A DNA stretch of 64,000 nt, taken from Vibrio maritimus. Its GTDB lineage: Bacteria; Pseudomonadota; Gammaproteobacteria; Enterobacterales; Vibrionaceae. Below the pieces are notes generated by a model that was not told the origin of the DNA, searched no databases, and was given only the letters and a program-made list of their open reading frames with translations. Below are positions 1-9,381 of this stretch, piece after piece (within the stretch, counting starts at the first letter, position 1; the number at the start of each line of letters is the position of its first letter). Location of the stretch: the NCBI GenBank assembly GCA_000755425.1, contig BBMT01000004.1, positions 372,001-436,000 of the forward strand, written 5' to 3'. The position numbers were made by a program, and so were the translations under genes.

Positions 1-980
1 GTTACGACAACATTCCAAATCAACACCCTGCTGCAACACTTAAGATGCACAACCACGTTGAAGCGAATCTTCCGCTGAAACGTGTACGTGACCTACTTGT
101 TGACCGTGGTTACCATGAGGCGATTACTTACAGCTTCGTTGAGCCAGAGCAGCAAAAGCTTGTTGTGCCAGACGTTGAGCCACTGATTCTGCCATTCCCA
201 ATCTCTGCGGAAATGTCAGCAATGCGCTTGGGTCTTATCCAAGGTCTTCTAAATACGGTTGTTCACAACCAGAAGCGTCAGCAACCACGTGTTCGTCTAT
301 TCGAATACGGTCTGCGTTTCATCCCTTGCGAAAGCGCTGAAAACGGCATGCGCCAAGAGCCTATGCTTGCAGGTGTGATTGCGGGTACTCGCAGCGAAGA
401 GCATTGGGACATTGAAACCAACACAGTAGACTTCTTTGACCTTAAAGGCGACCTAGAAGCGATTCTAGAGCTGTCTGCAAACGAGAAAGCTTACTCATTT
501 GCTGCGGCCAAACACCCAGCACTTCACCCAGGTCAATCTGCAGCAATCGTTGTAGATGGCAAAGAAGTTGGTGTCATTGGTACTATTCACCCAGAGCTTG
601 AGCGTAAGTTCGGTCTAAACGGTCGTACTATCGTGTTTGAAGTTGAATGGTCTGCGATCAACACGAAAGTGATTCCAGAAGCAGCTGGACTTTCTAAGTT
701 CCCTGCAAACCGTCGTGACATCGCTGTTGTTGTTGATGAAGCGGTAGCTTCTGGTGACATCGTTGCTGCTTGTCTAGAGCAAGGTGGCGAGTTCCTAAAA
801 GATGCGAAACTATTCGACGTTTACGTTGGTAAAGGTGTTGAAGAAGGTAAGAAGAGCTTAGCAATCGCTCTGACTCTACAGTCTTTGGAGCGCACGCTTG
901 AAGACGCTGACATCGCGGGTGCAGTAGACGCAATCGTTGCTCATATTTCTGAGAAATTTGGTGCATCACTGCGTGACTAG
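1..980 (+). CDS. pheT: Phenylalanine--tRNA ligase beta subunit, C-terminal part (5' end outside window)
   Basis: The open frame runs in from before base 1 (first complete codon at base 3) and stops at 978-980, so about 325 C-terminal residues of a roughly 795-residue protein are present. PheT pairs with PheS to form the cytoplasmic tetramer that charges tRNA-Phe. The visible part covers the B5-to-catalytic-like region and ends with the ferredoxin-fold anticodon-binding domain, which begins near [15 protein letters not shown] and ends [10 protein letters not shown]. It lies upstream of ihfA on the same strand, the usual pheST-ihfA order, but a strong terminator follows it here. Identification is firm; the missing 5' part cannot be judged. 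Confidence 0.97.
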   Translation, partial: YDNIPNQHPAATLKMHNHVEANLPLKRVRDLLVDRGYHEAITYSFVEPEQQKLVVPDVEPLILPFPISAEMSAMRLGLIQGLLNTVVHNQKRQQPRVRLFEYGLRFIPCESAENGMRQEPMLAGVIAGTRSEEHWDIETNTVDFFDLKGDLEAILELSANEKAYSFAAAKHPALHPGQSAAIVVDGKEVGVIGTIHPELERKFGLNGRTIVFEVEWSAINTKVIPEAAGLSKFPANRRDIAVVVDEAVASGDIVAACLEQGGEFLKDAKLFDVYVGKGVEEGKKSLAIALTLQSLERTLEDADIAGAVDAIVAHISEKFGASLRD

Positions 981-1011
981 TCGCGGTTAGCGTTTCAACG
1001 CGAATTGCCTG

Positions 1012-1046
1012 AAAAAGCGAGTTACTGAAAAGTAACTCGCTTTTTT
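1012..1046 (+). terminator. Rho-independent terminator after pheT
   Basis: The arms AAGCGAGTTACT and AGTAACTCGCTT pair around a GAAA loop and are followed by a T run. It separates pheT transcription from ihfA, so ihfA probably relies on its own promoter in the long gap that follows, or on read-through. Confidence 0.9.
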
Positions 1047-1448
1047 ATGCCTCGATATTTTAAGGAAGAGAAAACCAGTTTCATATCGAACTTATATTGC
1101 AACTTGCTGTTTTTACACAATAAATTACAAGTCATCTGTATCAAGGTCACTATTTTTAATTTTGTTTATATCTATACTAAAATCTGTTTCTGGCTGTTTT
1201 TTTGGAATAAAATTCTACGCAATTGCATTTGGGTAAACCATCTATCTAAATTGTGGGGTAAATCCGATAAGTTGTTAAAAGTTAAAGCAAAATTCTGACA
1301 TAGTTCTGAAATAAAAAAAGTTGGCGAAAATCAGAAAGGTTGGCTTACACTTTTCAAAGTTGGCCTGTTATGTTGTTGATTGGTCGAACGAAATCTTAAG
1401 CGTTATCACTGCGATAACAAGGTATGAATTAGCTTTGAGGGGAGTTTT
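1047..1448 (+). promoter_or_regulatory. AT-rich pheT-ihfA intergenic region (ihfA leader and promoter)
   Basis: This 402-bp gap has no credible gene: its short open frames are lysine/phenylalanine-rich low-complexity reads without family features. It is markedly AT-rich. A ribosome-binding sequence GAGGGGAG lies just before the ihfA ATG. ihfA is autoregulated by IHF in E. coli, so an IHF-bound promoter is expected here. I saw only a partial match to the IHF consensus (around 1372-1384) and could not place the promoter boxes with confidence. Confidence 0.45.
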
Positions 1449-1742
1449 ATGGCGCTCACAAAAGCCGATCTGGCTGAGAACCTATTTGAGAAACTCGGAT
1501 TCAGTAAAAGGGATGCCAAGGAAACGGTAGAAGTGTTTTTCGAAGAAATTAGAAAATCACTTGAAAGTGGCGAACAGGTAAAACTGTCGGGTTTTGGTAA
1601 TTTTGATTTGCGTGACAAAAATGAACGTCCGGGTCGAAATCCCAAAACTGGTGAAGACATTCCCATTTCCGCTCGACGCGTAGTGACATTCCGTCCGGGT
1701 CAGAAACTGAAGGCTCGAGTCGAAAATATCAAAGTAGATTAA
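1449..1742 (+). CDS. ihfA: Integration host factor subunit alpha
   Basis: This 97-residue histone-like DNA-bending protein forms the IHF heterodimer with IhfB and acts in recombination, replication and transcription control. The whole chain matches the family: [13 protein letters not shown] at the start, the KLSGFGNF dimer core near residues 45-52, and the DNA-intercalating arm with [14 protein letters not shown] near residues 60-73. Length equals the usual 96-99 residues. The ATG follows a strong GAGGGGAG site. It is monocistronic here, between two terminators, and probably autoregulated as in E. coli. Confidence 0.97.
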   Translation: MALTKADLAENLFEKLGFSKRDAKETVEVFFEEIRKSLESGEQVKLSGFGNFDLRDKNERPGRNPKTGEDIPISARRVVTFRPGQKLKARVENIKVD

Positions 1743-1756
1743 TGTCCTACTGTTAA

Positions 1757-1785
1757 ACAAAAAGACCACCTAGTGTGGTCTTTTT
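1757..1785 (+). terminator. Terminator after ihfA
   Basis: The arms AAAAAGACCAC and GTGGTCTTTTT pair around CTAGT, ending in a T run. The A-rich left arm means it can also act on the opposite strand, for the leftward gene that ends at 1861. Confidence 0.85.
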
Positions 1786-1860
1786 GTGGTTTAGGGTCAT
1801 GGCTTTTAGGGGATATCGAACGCTAAGCCATTGCTCTAAATGCGTTCAATCAAGAGCGGA

Positions 1861-2637
1861 CTACGCCGCTCGAATGTTGGTGGTAATGTAAGGCTGCCAA
1901 GCGTTTTGATACAGCTCCATTGACTGACGTCTTAGGCTGGCGATTTGTGCAGTCTCAAATTCATTAAGTGCGCGGTTTTCAGCGGCTGCTCTACGCTCAA
2001 TTCCTTGAACGATTTCATACAAATCGTGCTCAGGTCCACTTTTCACATCAGCGATGTCTTTAAGGTGAAGTTGTACTTCAGCGATGATTCCTGTCTTCGG
2101 TAACTTTACCAGGATGTTGAGGTCACGATATCCAGACGCTGCTGGGCTTTTAAAGCGGTTTTTAACCCTAACTACCTGAGCTTCACGGCTTAACGCCTCA
2201 TAAGCGCCTACAAGGCTTTCTACGTCCTTGGCGACGATGGTGCCACGAGCTAGGTCTGTGATTTGGTTAACCTGGCCGTTGAGTTCGGTGTCAATCTTCA
2301 CTTTCGCTCGCTCAGAAGATTTTACGCCAGCAAAGTACGCATCGGTGTCAGTCAGTAGGGCGGTGGTTTTACAAAGCGCTTCTAGCTCATGTTGAGCCTG
2401 ATGGGCTTTGCTGTACAAGATGTCAAAATCGTTATGGGGTTGGAAGGCAGCGCCTTGAACAGCATCAATGCCGTACAAGCCACTAAGACTGTGTTTGAAT
2501 ACAGATGGACAAACTTCGTTTTGCTCTTGCTTTCCTTTTGTTGGGGTGGAATCGGATTGATTAAGCGTGGCCGCAAATGCAGGTGCGCGGCTGAGTACCA
2601 ATAGCATTAGTGCTGCAGTACGAAGAAACGTGCTCAT
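1861..2637 (-). CDS. Exported RelA/SpoT-like domain protein
   Basis: This 258-residue protein begins with a signal peptide (hydrophobic LRTAALMLLVLSRAPAFA, likely cleavage after residue 22 or 23), so the mature chain should be periplasmic or secreted. Residues about 70-200 resemble the RelA/SpoT nucleotidyltransferase fold: KSSERAKVKI near 106-115, TDLARGTIV near 127-135, a GYRDL block at 169-173 where RelA has GYRSLH, and EVQL at 187-190. Canonical synthetases use GTP/ATP in the cytoplasm, so an exported copy is odd. The changed Ser/His of the GYRSLH block may mean altered or lost synthetase activity. The ATG is preceded by AGGAGAGAG. Function is unknown; the fold call is by motif only. Confidence 0.7.
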   Translation of the reverse strand: MSTFLRTAALMLLVLSRAPAFAATLNQSDSTPTKGKQEQNEVCPSVFKHSLSGLYGIDAVQGAAFQPHNDFDILYSKAHQAQHELEALCKTTALLTDTDAYFAGVKSSERAKVKIDTELNGQVNQITDLARGTIVAKDVESLVGAYEALSREAQVVRVKNRFKSPAASGYRDLNILVKLPKTGIIAEVQLHLKDIADVKSGPEHDLYEIVQGIERRAAAENRALNEFETAQIASLRRQSMELYQNAWQPYITTNIRAA

Positions 2638-2867
2638 TCTCTCTCCTAGTTACGTTATAAAAACGGGTACAAAAAAGGCGTTAACGCGCAGGAGTATTGC
2701 TAATCATGATATGGGGTTCCTTATGGAAAACCCAACACAAACTGTGTAACAGAGTTTGTAAACTGTGATGCCTATCGCGTAATAAAATCTACGCGATTGG
2801 GTGTGACATTTTGTCTGCACTCTGTAACTCTACGTTAATGATTATCCACAGCGAATATGAACGATAA

Positions 2868-3521
2868 ATGAACGATTTTGAACTTTGGCACGACAAGTGG
2901 GCTGCAAACAAAATAGGTTTTCACTTGGAAGATGTGAACCCGTTGCTTATTAAGTATTGGCAGCGAGTATCCCCATGCCGTGACGAGAAGGTCTTTGTGC
3001 CACTTTGTGGCAAGTCAGAGGATTTAGTTTGGTTAGCGCAGCGTCACGATGACGTGCAAGGTGTCGAGCTAAGTCAAATTGCGGTGCGTTCATTTTTCTC
3101 AGAGCATTTTTACACACCGATGGTCACCCCAATCAATGGTCAGTTTGAGTTATATCAGTTTGATGAGCTGAACATTTATGTCGGTGACTACTTTACCGCT
3201 CCAATTCAGCCAGTAGAGTTGATTTACGATCGCGCAGCGATGATTGCAATGCCTGAAGAGGTGAGAGCACTTTACATTGAAAAGCTAAAACAAACGCTGA
3301 AACCGGGCGGCCGCATTCTTCTGATCACACTGGACTACATTCAAAGCGAAATGATAGGGCCACCATACAGCGTCCCGAGTACAGAAGTGAAGAAACATTT
3401 TGGTGAGGACTTTGATGTGACCCTGTTAGAGCGTGATGAAGCAGACAGCAATCACCGCCGAATCCAGCAAGGGTTAACTCGTTTTGCCGAAGAAGCTTGG
3501 CTTATTACCCATAAAGGTTAA
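2868..3521 (+). CDS. tpm: Thiopurine S-methyltransferase
   Basis: This 217-residue cytoplasmic SAM-dependent methyltransferase belongs to the TPMT family, which in bacteria is linked to methylation of tellurite, selenite and thiopurines. Family landmarks are the WHDKW start, the SAM-site [16 protein letters not shown] at residues 43-58, GVELS near 66-70 and [11 protein letters not shown] near 119-129. Length equals the bacterial norm. The upstream sequence has no clear Shine-Dalgarno site, and a four-codon mini-frame (ATG at 2857, stop overlapping the start region) sits directly before it. It ends convergently with ppsA at a shared terminator. Confidence 0.93.
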   Translation: MNDFELWHDKWAANKIGFHLEDVNPLLIKYWQRVSPCRDEKVFVPLCGKSEDLVWLAQRHDDVQGVELSQIAVRSFFSEHFYTPMVTPINGQFELYQFDELNIYVGDYFTAPIQPVELIYDRAAMIAMPEEVRALYIEKLKQTLKPGGRILLITLDYIQSEMIGPPYSVPSTEVKKHFGEDFDVTLLERDEADSNHRRIQQGLTRFAEEAWLITHKG

Positions 3522-3560
3522 TAAAAGTCGACACCGGATGTCATCCCAATAAGTGAATAT

Positions 3561-3592
3561 AAAAATGCCAGAGCGAGTGCTCTGGCATTTTC
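3561..3592. terminator. Bidirectional terminator between tpm and ppsA
   Basis: AAAAATGCCAGAGC and GCTCTGGCATTTT form a symmetric hairpin with A and T runs on both sides. It serves the two convergent genes. Confidence 0.85.
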
Positions 3593-3618
3593 CTTATAAA
3601 GGTGAAGATATCCAGTCG

Positions 3619-5988
3619 TTACTTAGCGACGTTGCCAAGCTTCAGCCATGTATCGATAACTGTATCTGGGTTAAGTGATACCGAGCTAATACCTTGCTCC
3701 ATCAGCCATTCAGCTAGATCATCGTGATCCGATGGACCTTGGCCACAAATACCAACGTATTTGCCTGCTTTGGTTGCTGCGTCAATCGCCATTTTGAGCA
3801 TTGCTTTCACTGCAGGGTTACGCTCATCAAATAGATGCGCCACGTCGCCAGAGTCACGGTCAAGACCAAGCGTTAGCTGAGTCATGTCGTTTGAGCCAAT
3901 CGAGAATCCATCGAAGTACTTCAAGAACTCTTCAGCGAGAACGGCGTTTGATGGCAGTTCACACATCATGATGACCTTAAGGCCTTGCTCACCACGACGA
4001 AGGTCGAACTTGGCAAGCAGGTCGATAACTTGTGCCGCCTCGCTTGGTGTACGAACGAATGGGATCATGATTTCAACGTTTTTCAGACCCATCTCATCAC
4101 GAACTCGCTTGATCGCTTGCGTTTCAAGTTCAAAACAGTCTTCAAACACCGGAGAGATGTAACGAGAAGCACCACGGAAACCAAGCATTGGGTTTTCCTC
4201 GTGTGGTTCAAACTCTTTACCGCCTACTAGGTTGCTGTACTCGTTTGACTTAAAGTCCGACATACGAACAATCACACGCTTAGGCCAGAACGCTGCCGCG
4301 ATCGTTGAAATGCCTTCAGTCAGCTTGCTTACATAGAAGTCGATTGGATCTTTATAGCCGCGAATACGCTGAGTGATCTCGGCTTGCAGCTCAGGAGACT
4401 GCTGGTCAAAGTTCAGTAGCGCTTTCGGGTGAATACCAATCATCTTGTTGATGATGAACTCAAGACGAGCAAGACCCACACCTTCGTTAGGAATTTGAGC
4501 GAAGTCGAATGCACGATCTGGGTTGCCCACGTTCATCATCACTTTCGTTGGCAGCAGTGGTAGCTCATCGACAGCAGAGCGGCGGATTTCGAAGTCCAGT
4601 TCACCTTGATAAACATAGCCCGTTTCACCTTCAGAACACGACACAGTGACAACAGCGCCATCTTCCAAGCTGTCGGTAGCGTTGCCACAACCTACGATAG
4701 CTGGAATGCCAAGTTCACGAGCGATGATCGCTGCGTGACAAGTACGGCCGCCACGGTTAGTCACAATCGCCGCTGCTTTCTTCATCACTGGCTCCCAATC
4801 TGGGTCAGTCATATCAGTAACCAGTACGTCACCTTCTTGAACTAGCGACATTTGATCCAATGAATCAACAAGACGAACTTTACCAGTGCCAATACGTTGA
4901 CCGATAGCACGGCCTTCAATTAACACATCTGCTTTATTGTTTAGTTGGAAACGTTCAATGACGTTTTGTTCGCTTTGAGAGCACACGGTTTCAGGACGAG
5001 CCTGAACAATGTACAGCTTGCCGTCGATGCCATCTTTTGCCCATTCAATGTCCATTGGACGTTGATAGTGCTTCTCAATGATCATCGCCTGTTTCGCAAG
5101 CTCTTTGATCTCTTCATCGTTTAAAGAGAACTGGTTGCGCTCCTCATCAGACGTATCGATTATATCGACCTGTTTGCCAATCTCTTGGTTGTCAGAGTAA
5201 ACCATCTTGATTTGCTTAGAACCAAACGTCTTCTTAACGATAGGCGCTTGACCTTGCTCTAGTAGTGGCTTGTGAACATAGAACTCGTCTGGGTTCACCG
5301 CGCCTTGCACTACCATCTCACCTAGACCCCAAGCCGAAGTGATAAATACCACTTGGTCGAAGCCAGATTCAGTGTCCAGAGTAAACATAACGCCTGAAGA
5401 TGCTTTGTCTGATCGAACCATACGTTGGATGCCCGCAGATAACGAGATACCGCGATGGTCAAACCCTTGGTGTACACGATAGGAAATCGCTCTGTCGTTA
5501 AACAGAGACGCGTAGACATGCTTAGTGGCTTCTAGAACCGCATCGATGCCTTTTACGTTCAAAAAGGTTTCTTGTTGACCCGCAAAGGAGGCATCAGGAA
5601 GATCTTCGGCAGTTGCGGAGGAACGCACTGCCACAGAAAGCTCTTCATTGCCTTCGATGAGTTCTTGATAGTTAGTTCGAATATCCTGCTCTAAATCAGC
5701 AGGGAAGGGGGCTTCTAATACCCATTGACGGATGGTCGCGCCTGTCTTACGCAGTGCGTCAACATCATCAACATCAAGTTCGTCTAATAGCCCGTGAATG
5801 CGCTCATCCAATCCTTCGAAATCGAGGAACTGGTTGAAGGCATAGGATGTTGTCGCAAAGCCGTTTGGCACTGAAACACCCGCATTAGCAAGATTAGATA
5901 CCATCTCGCCAAGCGAAGCATTTTTGCCGCCGACCTTATCGACATCGTCCATTGACAGACCATTGAACCAAAGGGTGTTGTTTTGCAT
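3619..5988 (-). CDS. ppsA: Phosphoenolpyruvate synthase
   Basis: PpsA makes PEP, AMP and phosphate from pyruvate, ATP and water in gluconeogenesis. The chain has the N-terminal ATP-grasp domain ([11 protein letters not shown] near the start; [20 protein letters not shown]), the swivelling phosphohistidine domain with catalytic His in [14 protein letters not shown], and the C-terminal PEP-binding barrel with [16 protein letters not shown] and GICGQGPS. I start at 5988 (MQNNTLWF) because GGAGAAAG lies just upstream and 789 residues fits the family. An upstream in-frame ATG at 6027 would add 13 atypical residues. It is divergent from its own regulator ppsR across 172 bp. Confidence 0.97.
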   Translation of the reverse strand: MQNNTLWFNGLSMDDVDKVGGKNASLGEMVSNLANAGVSVPNGFATTSYAFNQFLDFEGLDERIHGLLDELDVDDVDALRKTGATIRQWVLEAPFPADLEQDIRTNYQELIEGNEELSVAVRSSATAEDLPDASFAGQQETFLNVKGIDAVLEATKHVYASLFNDRAISYRVHQGFDHRGISLSAGIQRMVRSDKASSGVMFTLDTESGFDQVVFITSAWGLGEMVVQGAVNPDEFYVHKPLLEQGQAPIVKKTFGSKQIKMVYSDNQEIGKQVDIIDTSDEERNQFSLNDEEIKELAKQAMIIEKHYQRPMDIEWAKDGIDGKLYIVQARPETVCSQSEQNVIERFQLNNKADVLIEGRAIGQRIGTGKVRLVDSLDQMSLVQEGDVLVTDMTDPDWEPVMKKAAAIVTNRGGRTCHAAIIARELGIPAIVGCGNATDSLEDGAVVTVSCSEGETGYVYQGELDFEIRRSAVDELPLLPTKVMMNVGNPDRAFDFAQIPNEGVGLARLEFIINKMIGIHPKALLNFDQQSPELQAEITQRIRGYKDPIDFYVSKLTEGISTIAAAFWPKRVIVRMSDFKSNEYSNLVGGKEFEPHEENPMLGFRGASRYISPVFEDCFELETQAIKRVRDEMGLKNVEIMIPFVRTPSEAAQVIDLLAKFDLRRGEQGLKVIMMCELPSNAVLAEEFLKYFDGFSIGSNDMTQLTLGLDRDSGDVAHLFDERNPAVKAMLKMAIDAATKAGKYVGICGQGPSDHDDLAEWLMEQGISSVSLNPDTVIDTWLKLGNVAK

Positions 5989-6160
5989 GTCTTTCTCCAG
6001 AAACATTGCAGCTGTAGGATATAGCAAACGATTACGTATTCAGTGAAAAAATATTTAACTATTTTTACAAACTGTGGGGGAACGTGATTGAATGCTAGGG
6101 TTTGTTATCGATATTATGTAAAGCATCCTACTTAAATTAATTTGAAAAATTAAATAGAAA

Positions 6161-6994
6161 ATGAAAATTTTAGGTCAAAGTCGTGACGTATTCTACGTTT
6201 CTGACGGTACAGCGATTACTTGTGAGACATTGGGGCACGTGGTGCTCGGTCAGTTTCCATTCAAAGCCAAAGAAAAGACATTTCCCTTCGTAGAGAGCGC
6301 TCATAAGCTTGATGAACTCATTAGAGAAATTAATCAATCCTATGAACGTAATGGCGTGAAACCTTTGGTGTTTTTCTCCATTGTTGTGCCTGAAATTCGA
6401 GCAGGATTACTAGAGTCACAAGCGTTTTGTTACGATGTGTTAGAAAGTTTGGTGGCTCAGGTTAAAACGGATTTACAATTGGAGCCTAAGCCAAAACTTC
6501 AGCGCTCACACAGTGTTGGCAAAGATTCTGCGAAGTACTTTGATCGTATCGCGGCGGTTGAATATACCCTTGCGCATGATGATGGCGTCTCGCTTAAAAA
6601 CCTTGAGGAAGCCGACCTAATTTTACTGGGCGTGTCTCGCAGTGGTAAAACGCCAACCAGCCTATATCTCGCAATGCAGTTCGGTTTGCGAGTCGTGAAC
6701 TATCCATTTATCGATGATGATATTAAACGCTTGCGCCTGATGCCTGAGTTTGAAATCCATCGTCATAAGTTGTTTGGACTTACTATCAACCCAGAGCGCC
6801 TCACGGAGATTCGTGAAAACCGTTTAGCAGGAAGTGAGTACGCGAGCACAGAGCAGTGTCTTCAAGAGCTGGCTAGTGTTGAGGCGCTATTTAGACGAGA
6901 GGCTATTCCATACATTAATACCACCTCTCTCTCCGTTGAAGAGATCTCGACACGCGTTCTGGAGCGCGCTGGACTAAAACGCAGAGTGTTCTAG
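6161..6994 (+). CDS. ppsR: PEP synthase regulatory kinase/pyrophosphorylase
   Basis: This 277-residue bifunctional protein inactivates PpsA by ADP-dependent threonine phosphorylation and reactivates it by phosphate-dependent removal. The DUF299-family P-loop [15 protein letters not shown] lies near residues 152-166, preceded by the typical [20 protein letters not shown] block. Length and start ([19 protein letters not shown]) fit the family. Head-to-head placement with ppsA is the classical arrangement and supports the target assignment. The leader is AT-rich and lacks an obvious Shine-Dalgarno sequence. Confidence 0.96.
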   Translation: MKILGQSRDVFYVSDGTAITCETLGHVVLGQFPFKAKEKTFPFVESAHKLDELIREINQSYERNGVKPLVFFSIVVPEIRAGLLESQAFCYDVLESLVAQVKTDLQLEPKPKLQRSHSVGKDSAKYFDRIAAVEYTLAHDDGVSLKNLEEADLILLGVSRSGKTPTSLYLAMQFGLRVVNYPFIDDDIKRLRLMPEFEIHRHKLFGLTINPERLTEIRENRLAGSEYASTEQCLQELASVEALFRREAIPYINTTSLSVEEISTRVLERAGLKRRVF

Positions 6995-7105
6995 CTTCGG
7001 GATTGTGTTTTATCGCTCGCTACAGCTATAGAGTAAGTCTGTAGCGAACCCCTGATACCGGTGCTATTCTGAATCCATACTTCAACTTAATCCGAGCGAG
7101 ACAAT

Positions 7106-7516
7106 ATGGTGCTAACAGGTGGTTGCCAATGTGGCAAGGTACGTTATGAAGTAAAGGGTGAACCAATGAATCAGATGTTTTGCTACTGTTCAGACTGCCA
7201 ACAACGAACTGGCGGAGATAAGTGGTTCGGTGTTTGGTACTCTTATGACAATTTCAAGTTTACGGCGGCAGAAACCAAAACCTATACACGTAAAGGAAGT
7301 ACAGGTTCTGACGTACATAACCATTATTGTCCAGATTGTGGGGTAACGGTTTGCGCTGACATCACGGCAGGTAAGCTATATACAATCAATGGACCATCCT
7401 TTGATACTGCTGAACATCTCGAACCTAAAATGGCAATTTTTACCGCTTCGGCACCCAAATGGGCGGTATTACCGTCAAATATACCTATCTTCGAAACGTT
7501 CCCTTCGAACAATTAA
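7106..7516 (+). CDS. GFA (CENP-V/GFA) family zinc-binding protein
   Basis: This 136-residue protein has the cysteine pattern of the glutathione-dependent formaldehyde-activating fold: C7 and C9 in GGCQCGKVRYE, C26/C28/C31 in FCYCSDCQ, and a later HYCPDCG pair. These residues bind zinc. Family members are mostly uncharacterised; a direct formaldehyde role should not be assumed. It stands alone between ppsR and nrfG. A second, diverged GFA gene lies at 42432. Confidence 0.88.
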   Translation: MVLTGGCQCGKVRYEVKGEPMNQMFCYCSDCQQRTGGDKWFGVWYSYDNFKFTAAETKTYTRKGSTGSDVHNHYCPDCGVTVCADITAGKLYTINGPSFDTAEHLEPKMAIFTASAPKWAVLPSNIPIFETFPSNN

Positions 7517-7624
7517 TCCTTGTTGGAGTTGGTCATGCGCTAGTGAAGGAAGAACAGCGCTCTATCTCACAGCGAAACTCTATGTTAAGCGATACAATAA
7601 GCTCAGTTTAAACCTTACTGGACA

Positions 7625-8257
7625 TTGCCTCATATGCTGAGTTTTGTGTTGTTGAGTAGCGTCGTTGTTTTCATTGTTGCTTATTTATGTTTGACCAAAA
7701 TCACAAGTTATAAACGCAGGATAATGTATTCCAGCCTTTCTAGCATTGCGATCATTGGTTTGTCATTTTTGGTTTGGAGTCAATGGCGGATGCCGATTCC
7801 AGATACGGCATCACCTTTGGTTAGTTCGGATCATCAAAGTACCATGCTTGATCTTCAAAACTTACTGACAGAGTCCCCAAACGACTCTGAGTCTTGGTTT
7901 AAGCTAGGCCAGCTTTATATGCAGAGTCTGGAGTTTGACTCCGCAGCCACATGTTTTAATTACTCGATCCGCTTGTCGAGCATGCCTTATGCTGGACATT
8001 ATGCTGCTTTGGCTACCGCGCTGTACTATCAATCATCCCAAACGATAACACCCGATATTCAGCGTTACCTAGATAAGGCGTTAGAGCTTGATAGCGACAA
8101 TGACACTGCACTACAACTTATCGCCTCGGACCATTTCTTAAAAGCGAATTATGAAGAGGCGATTCGTGTTTGGACACAGATTCTAGATTCGAATCGTGTT
8201 GGGCTAGATAGGGTAGCGCTCATTGAAAAGATCAACCAAGCGAAAGGCATGCAATAG
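7625..8257 (+). CDS. nrfG: TPR protein NrfG (heme lyase subunit for NrfA maturation)
   Basis: This 210-residue protein has two N-terminal membrane segments (about residues 5-22 and 34-51) and a periplasmic tetratricopeptide domain. The C-terminal half closely tracks E. coli NrfG: GHYAALATALYYQSSQ, LDKALELDSDN and ANYEEAIRVWTQILD. In E. coli NrfG acts with NrfE and NrfF to attach the unusual active-site heme of NrfA. It lies about 3.4 kb from nrfA rather than after nrfF, so it is detached from the main cluster. A CcmI-type general role is the alternative. The start could be 7625 or the second ATG at 7634. Confidence 0.85.
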   Translation: MPHMLSFVLLSSVVVFIVAYLCLTKITSYKRRIMYSSLSSIAIIGLSFLVWSQWRMPIPDTASPLVSSDHQSTMLDLQNLLTESPNDSESWFKLGQLYMQSLEFDSAATCFNYSIRLSSMPYAGHYAALATALYYQSSQTITPDIQRYLDKALELDSDNDTALQLIASDHFLKANYEEAIRVWTQILDSNRVGLDRVALIEKINQAKGMQ

Positions 8258-8262
8258 TTGAT

Positions 8263-8285
8263 AGCCGCTACAGGCATTAGCGGCT
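8263..8285. terminator. Hairpin between convergent nrfG and KAS III gene
   Basis: The arms AGCCGCT and AGCGGCT pair across nine bases. No clear T run follows on either strand, so intrinsic termination is uncertain. Confidence 0.4.
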
Positions 8286-8321
8286 TCGGGTATTAACTGT
8301 TATCGATGAGAGCAGTATGCT

Positions 8322-9380
8322 TTAACCGTGTATGTAGACAAACCCGCCATACATATATTTCGTCGCTTCAGCGCCGAGTATCACCACTTTACTACCCTTT
8401 GTAAGCTGTCCGCTGTTGACCAATCTAGAGAAGCTACACCAAATAGCAGCAGAGCCTAAATTGCCCCAATGTTTGGCGTCGTTGATGATCTTAGCGGGAT
8501 CAATGTCTAGCGCTTCTGCCAGCATAGTATCTATATGGCCGCTTGCTTGATGGGGGATGATGTAGTCAAAGTCGTTGAGCTCATAGCCACGACTTCTCAA
8601 TGCCAGAATACTGGCTTGAAACAATGCCTCTCCGCTTTTTCTTACGTTGCTGGCATCGTGGTGAAAACGTGCTTTGCCGTCTTGGGTATATACGGACATT
8701 GAGCCACCATCCAGTGACAAACCGGGTGATTGCTCAACCCCAATTTGGCCGGTAAAACAGTCTGAAATTTTGCCTAATCCCGGTACGTCTTCTGGAGCGA
8801 TAATGACCCCACCGGCACCATCACCCATTTGCATGTAGTTGACCAGCTGAGATTGGTCGAGAAAATCTGGGTGGTAATCAAAATACACAGAACCTGTTTC
8901 ACTGCCGACAATCATCACTGGCTTGTTTAACATGGCCATTCGAGGGATGGCGATTTGTAGTCCACTTGAAAACCCAGTACAGGCTTGCCTTAATTCCATG
9001 AAAGGGCCGTGATAGCGAAGCTTTTCTGCCACCCATGCAATGCTAGGGGGAAGTTGAGTGTCAGGTGTCGTAGTGTGACCGATTAGATAATCGATGGAGT
9101 CTAAAGCGGTGTTCGATTGCTCAAGCAGTTGTGTAACAACACTAACCACAAGATCAGAGTTGCTTGGTGTCGGTGCACTGGTATGTGAATAAATGCTGCG
9201 TGAGAAATGGCGTCCTTCAATACCTAAAAATGGCGCGATTCGAGACGCGATTTTTGCGTAGCGTTTTCCTGCTAATCGTTCCAATGCATCTAACAGTTGA
9301 GCATTGTCTAAATGTTGTTCTGGGAATAAATGGTGTGCAGCGAGCAGTGATACGCTACCGGGCAGAAAGGTTGCACTCAT
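8322..9380 (-). CDS. 3-oxoacyl-ACP synthase III-like protein (FabH family)
   Basis: This 352-residue thiolase-fold condensing enzyme keeps the Cys-His-Asn triad: Cys134 in RQACTGFSSG, His277 in IIPHQAS and Asn307 in HWGNLGSAA. Such enzymes condense an acyl-CoA or acyl-ACP with a malonyl donor. It is long and diverged for housekeeping FabH and is not in a fatty-acid operon, so a secondary-metabolite or signal role is more likely. I start at 9380 because GGGAGAG precedes that ATG. The upstream diiron gene ends two bases before it, so the two are translationally coupled. Confidence 0.85.
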   Translation of the reverse strand: MSATFLPGSVSLLAAHHLFPEQHLDNAQLLDALERLAGKRYAKIASRIAPFLGIEGRHFSRSIYSHTSAPTPSNSDLVVSVVTQLLEQSNTALDSIDYLIGHTTTPDTQLPPSIAWVAEKLRYHGPFMELRQACTGFSSGLQIAIPRMAMLNKPVMIVGSETGSVYFDYHPDFLDQSQLVNYMQMGDGAGGVIIAPEDVPGLGKISDCFTGQIGVEQSPGLSLDGGSMSVYTQDGKARFHHDASNVRKSGEALFQASILALRSRGYELNDFDYIIPHQASGHIDTMLAEALDIDPAKIINDAKHWGNLGSAAIWCSFSRLVNSGQLTKGSKVVILGAEATKYMYGGFVYIHG

Positions 9381-9381
9381 A

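Noticed and set aside
1047..1298. Open frame after pheT
   Set aside because: It starts inside a terminator and its composition (Phe, Ile, Lys, Asn) is that of random AT-rich sequence.
2842..2850. Perfect DnaA box TTATCCACA before tpm
   Set aside because: A single 9-mer of this kind is expected about every 130 kb by chance on both strands; there is no cluster or other origin feature.
7106..8257. Operon linking the GFA gene and nrfG
   Set aside because: The gap is 108 bp and the two are functionally unrelated; nothing shows co-transcription.
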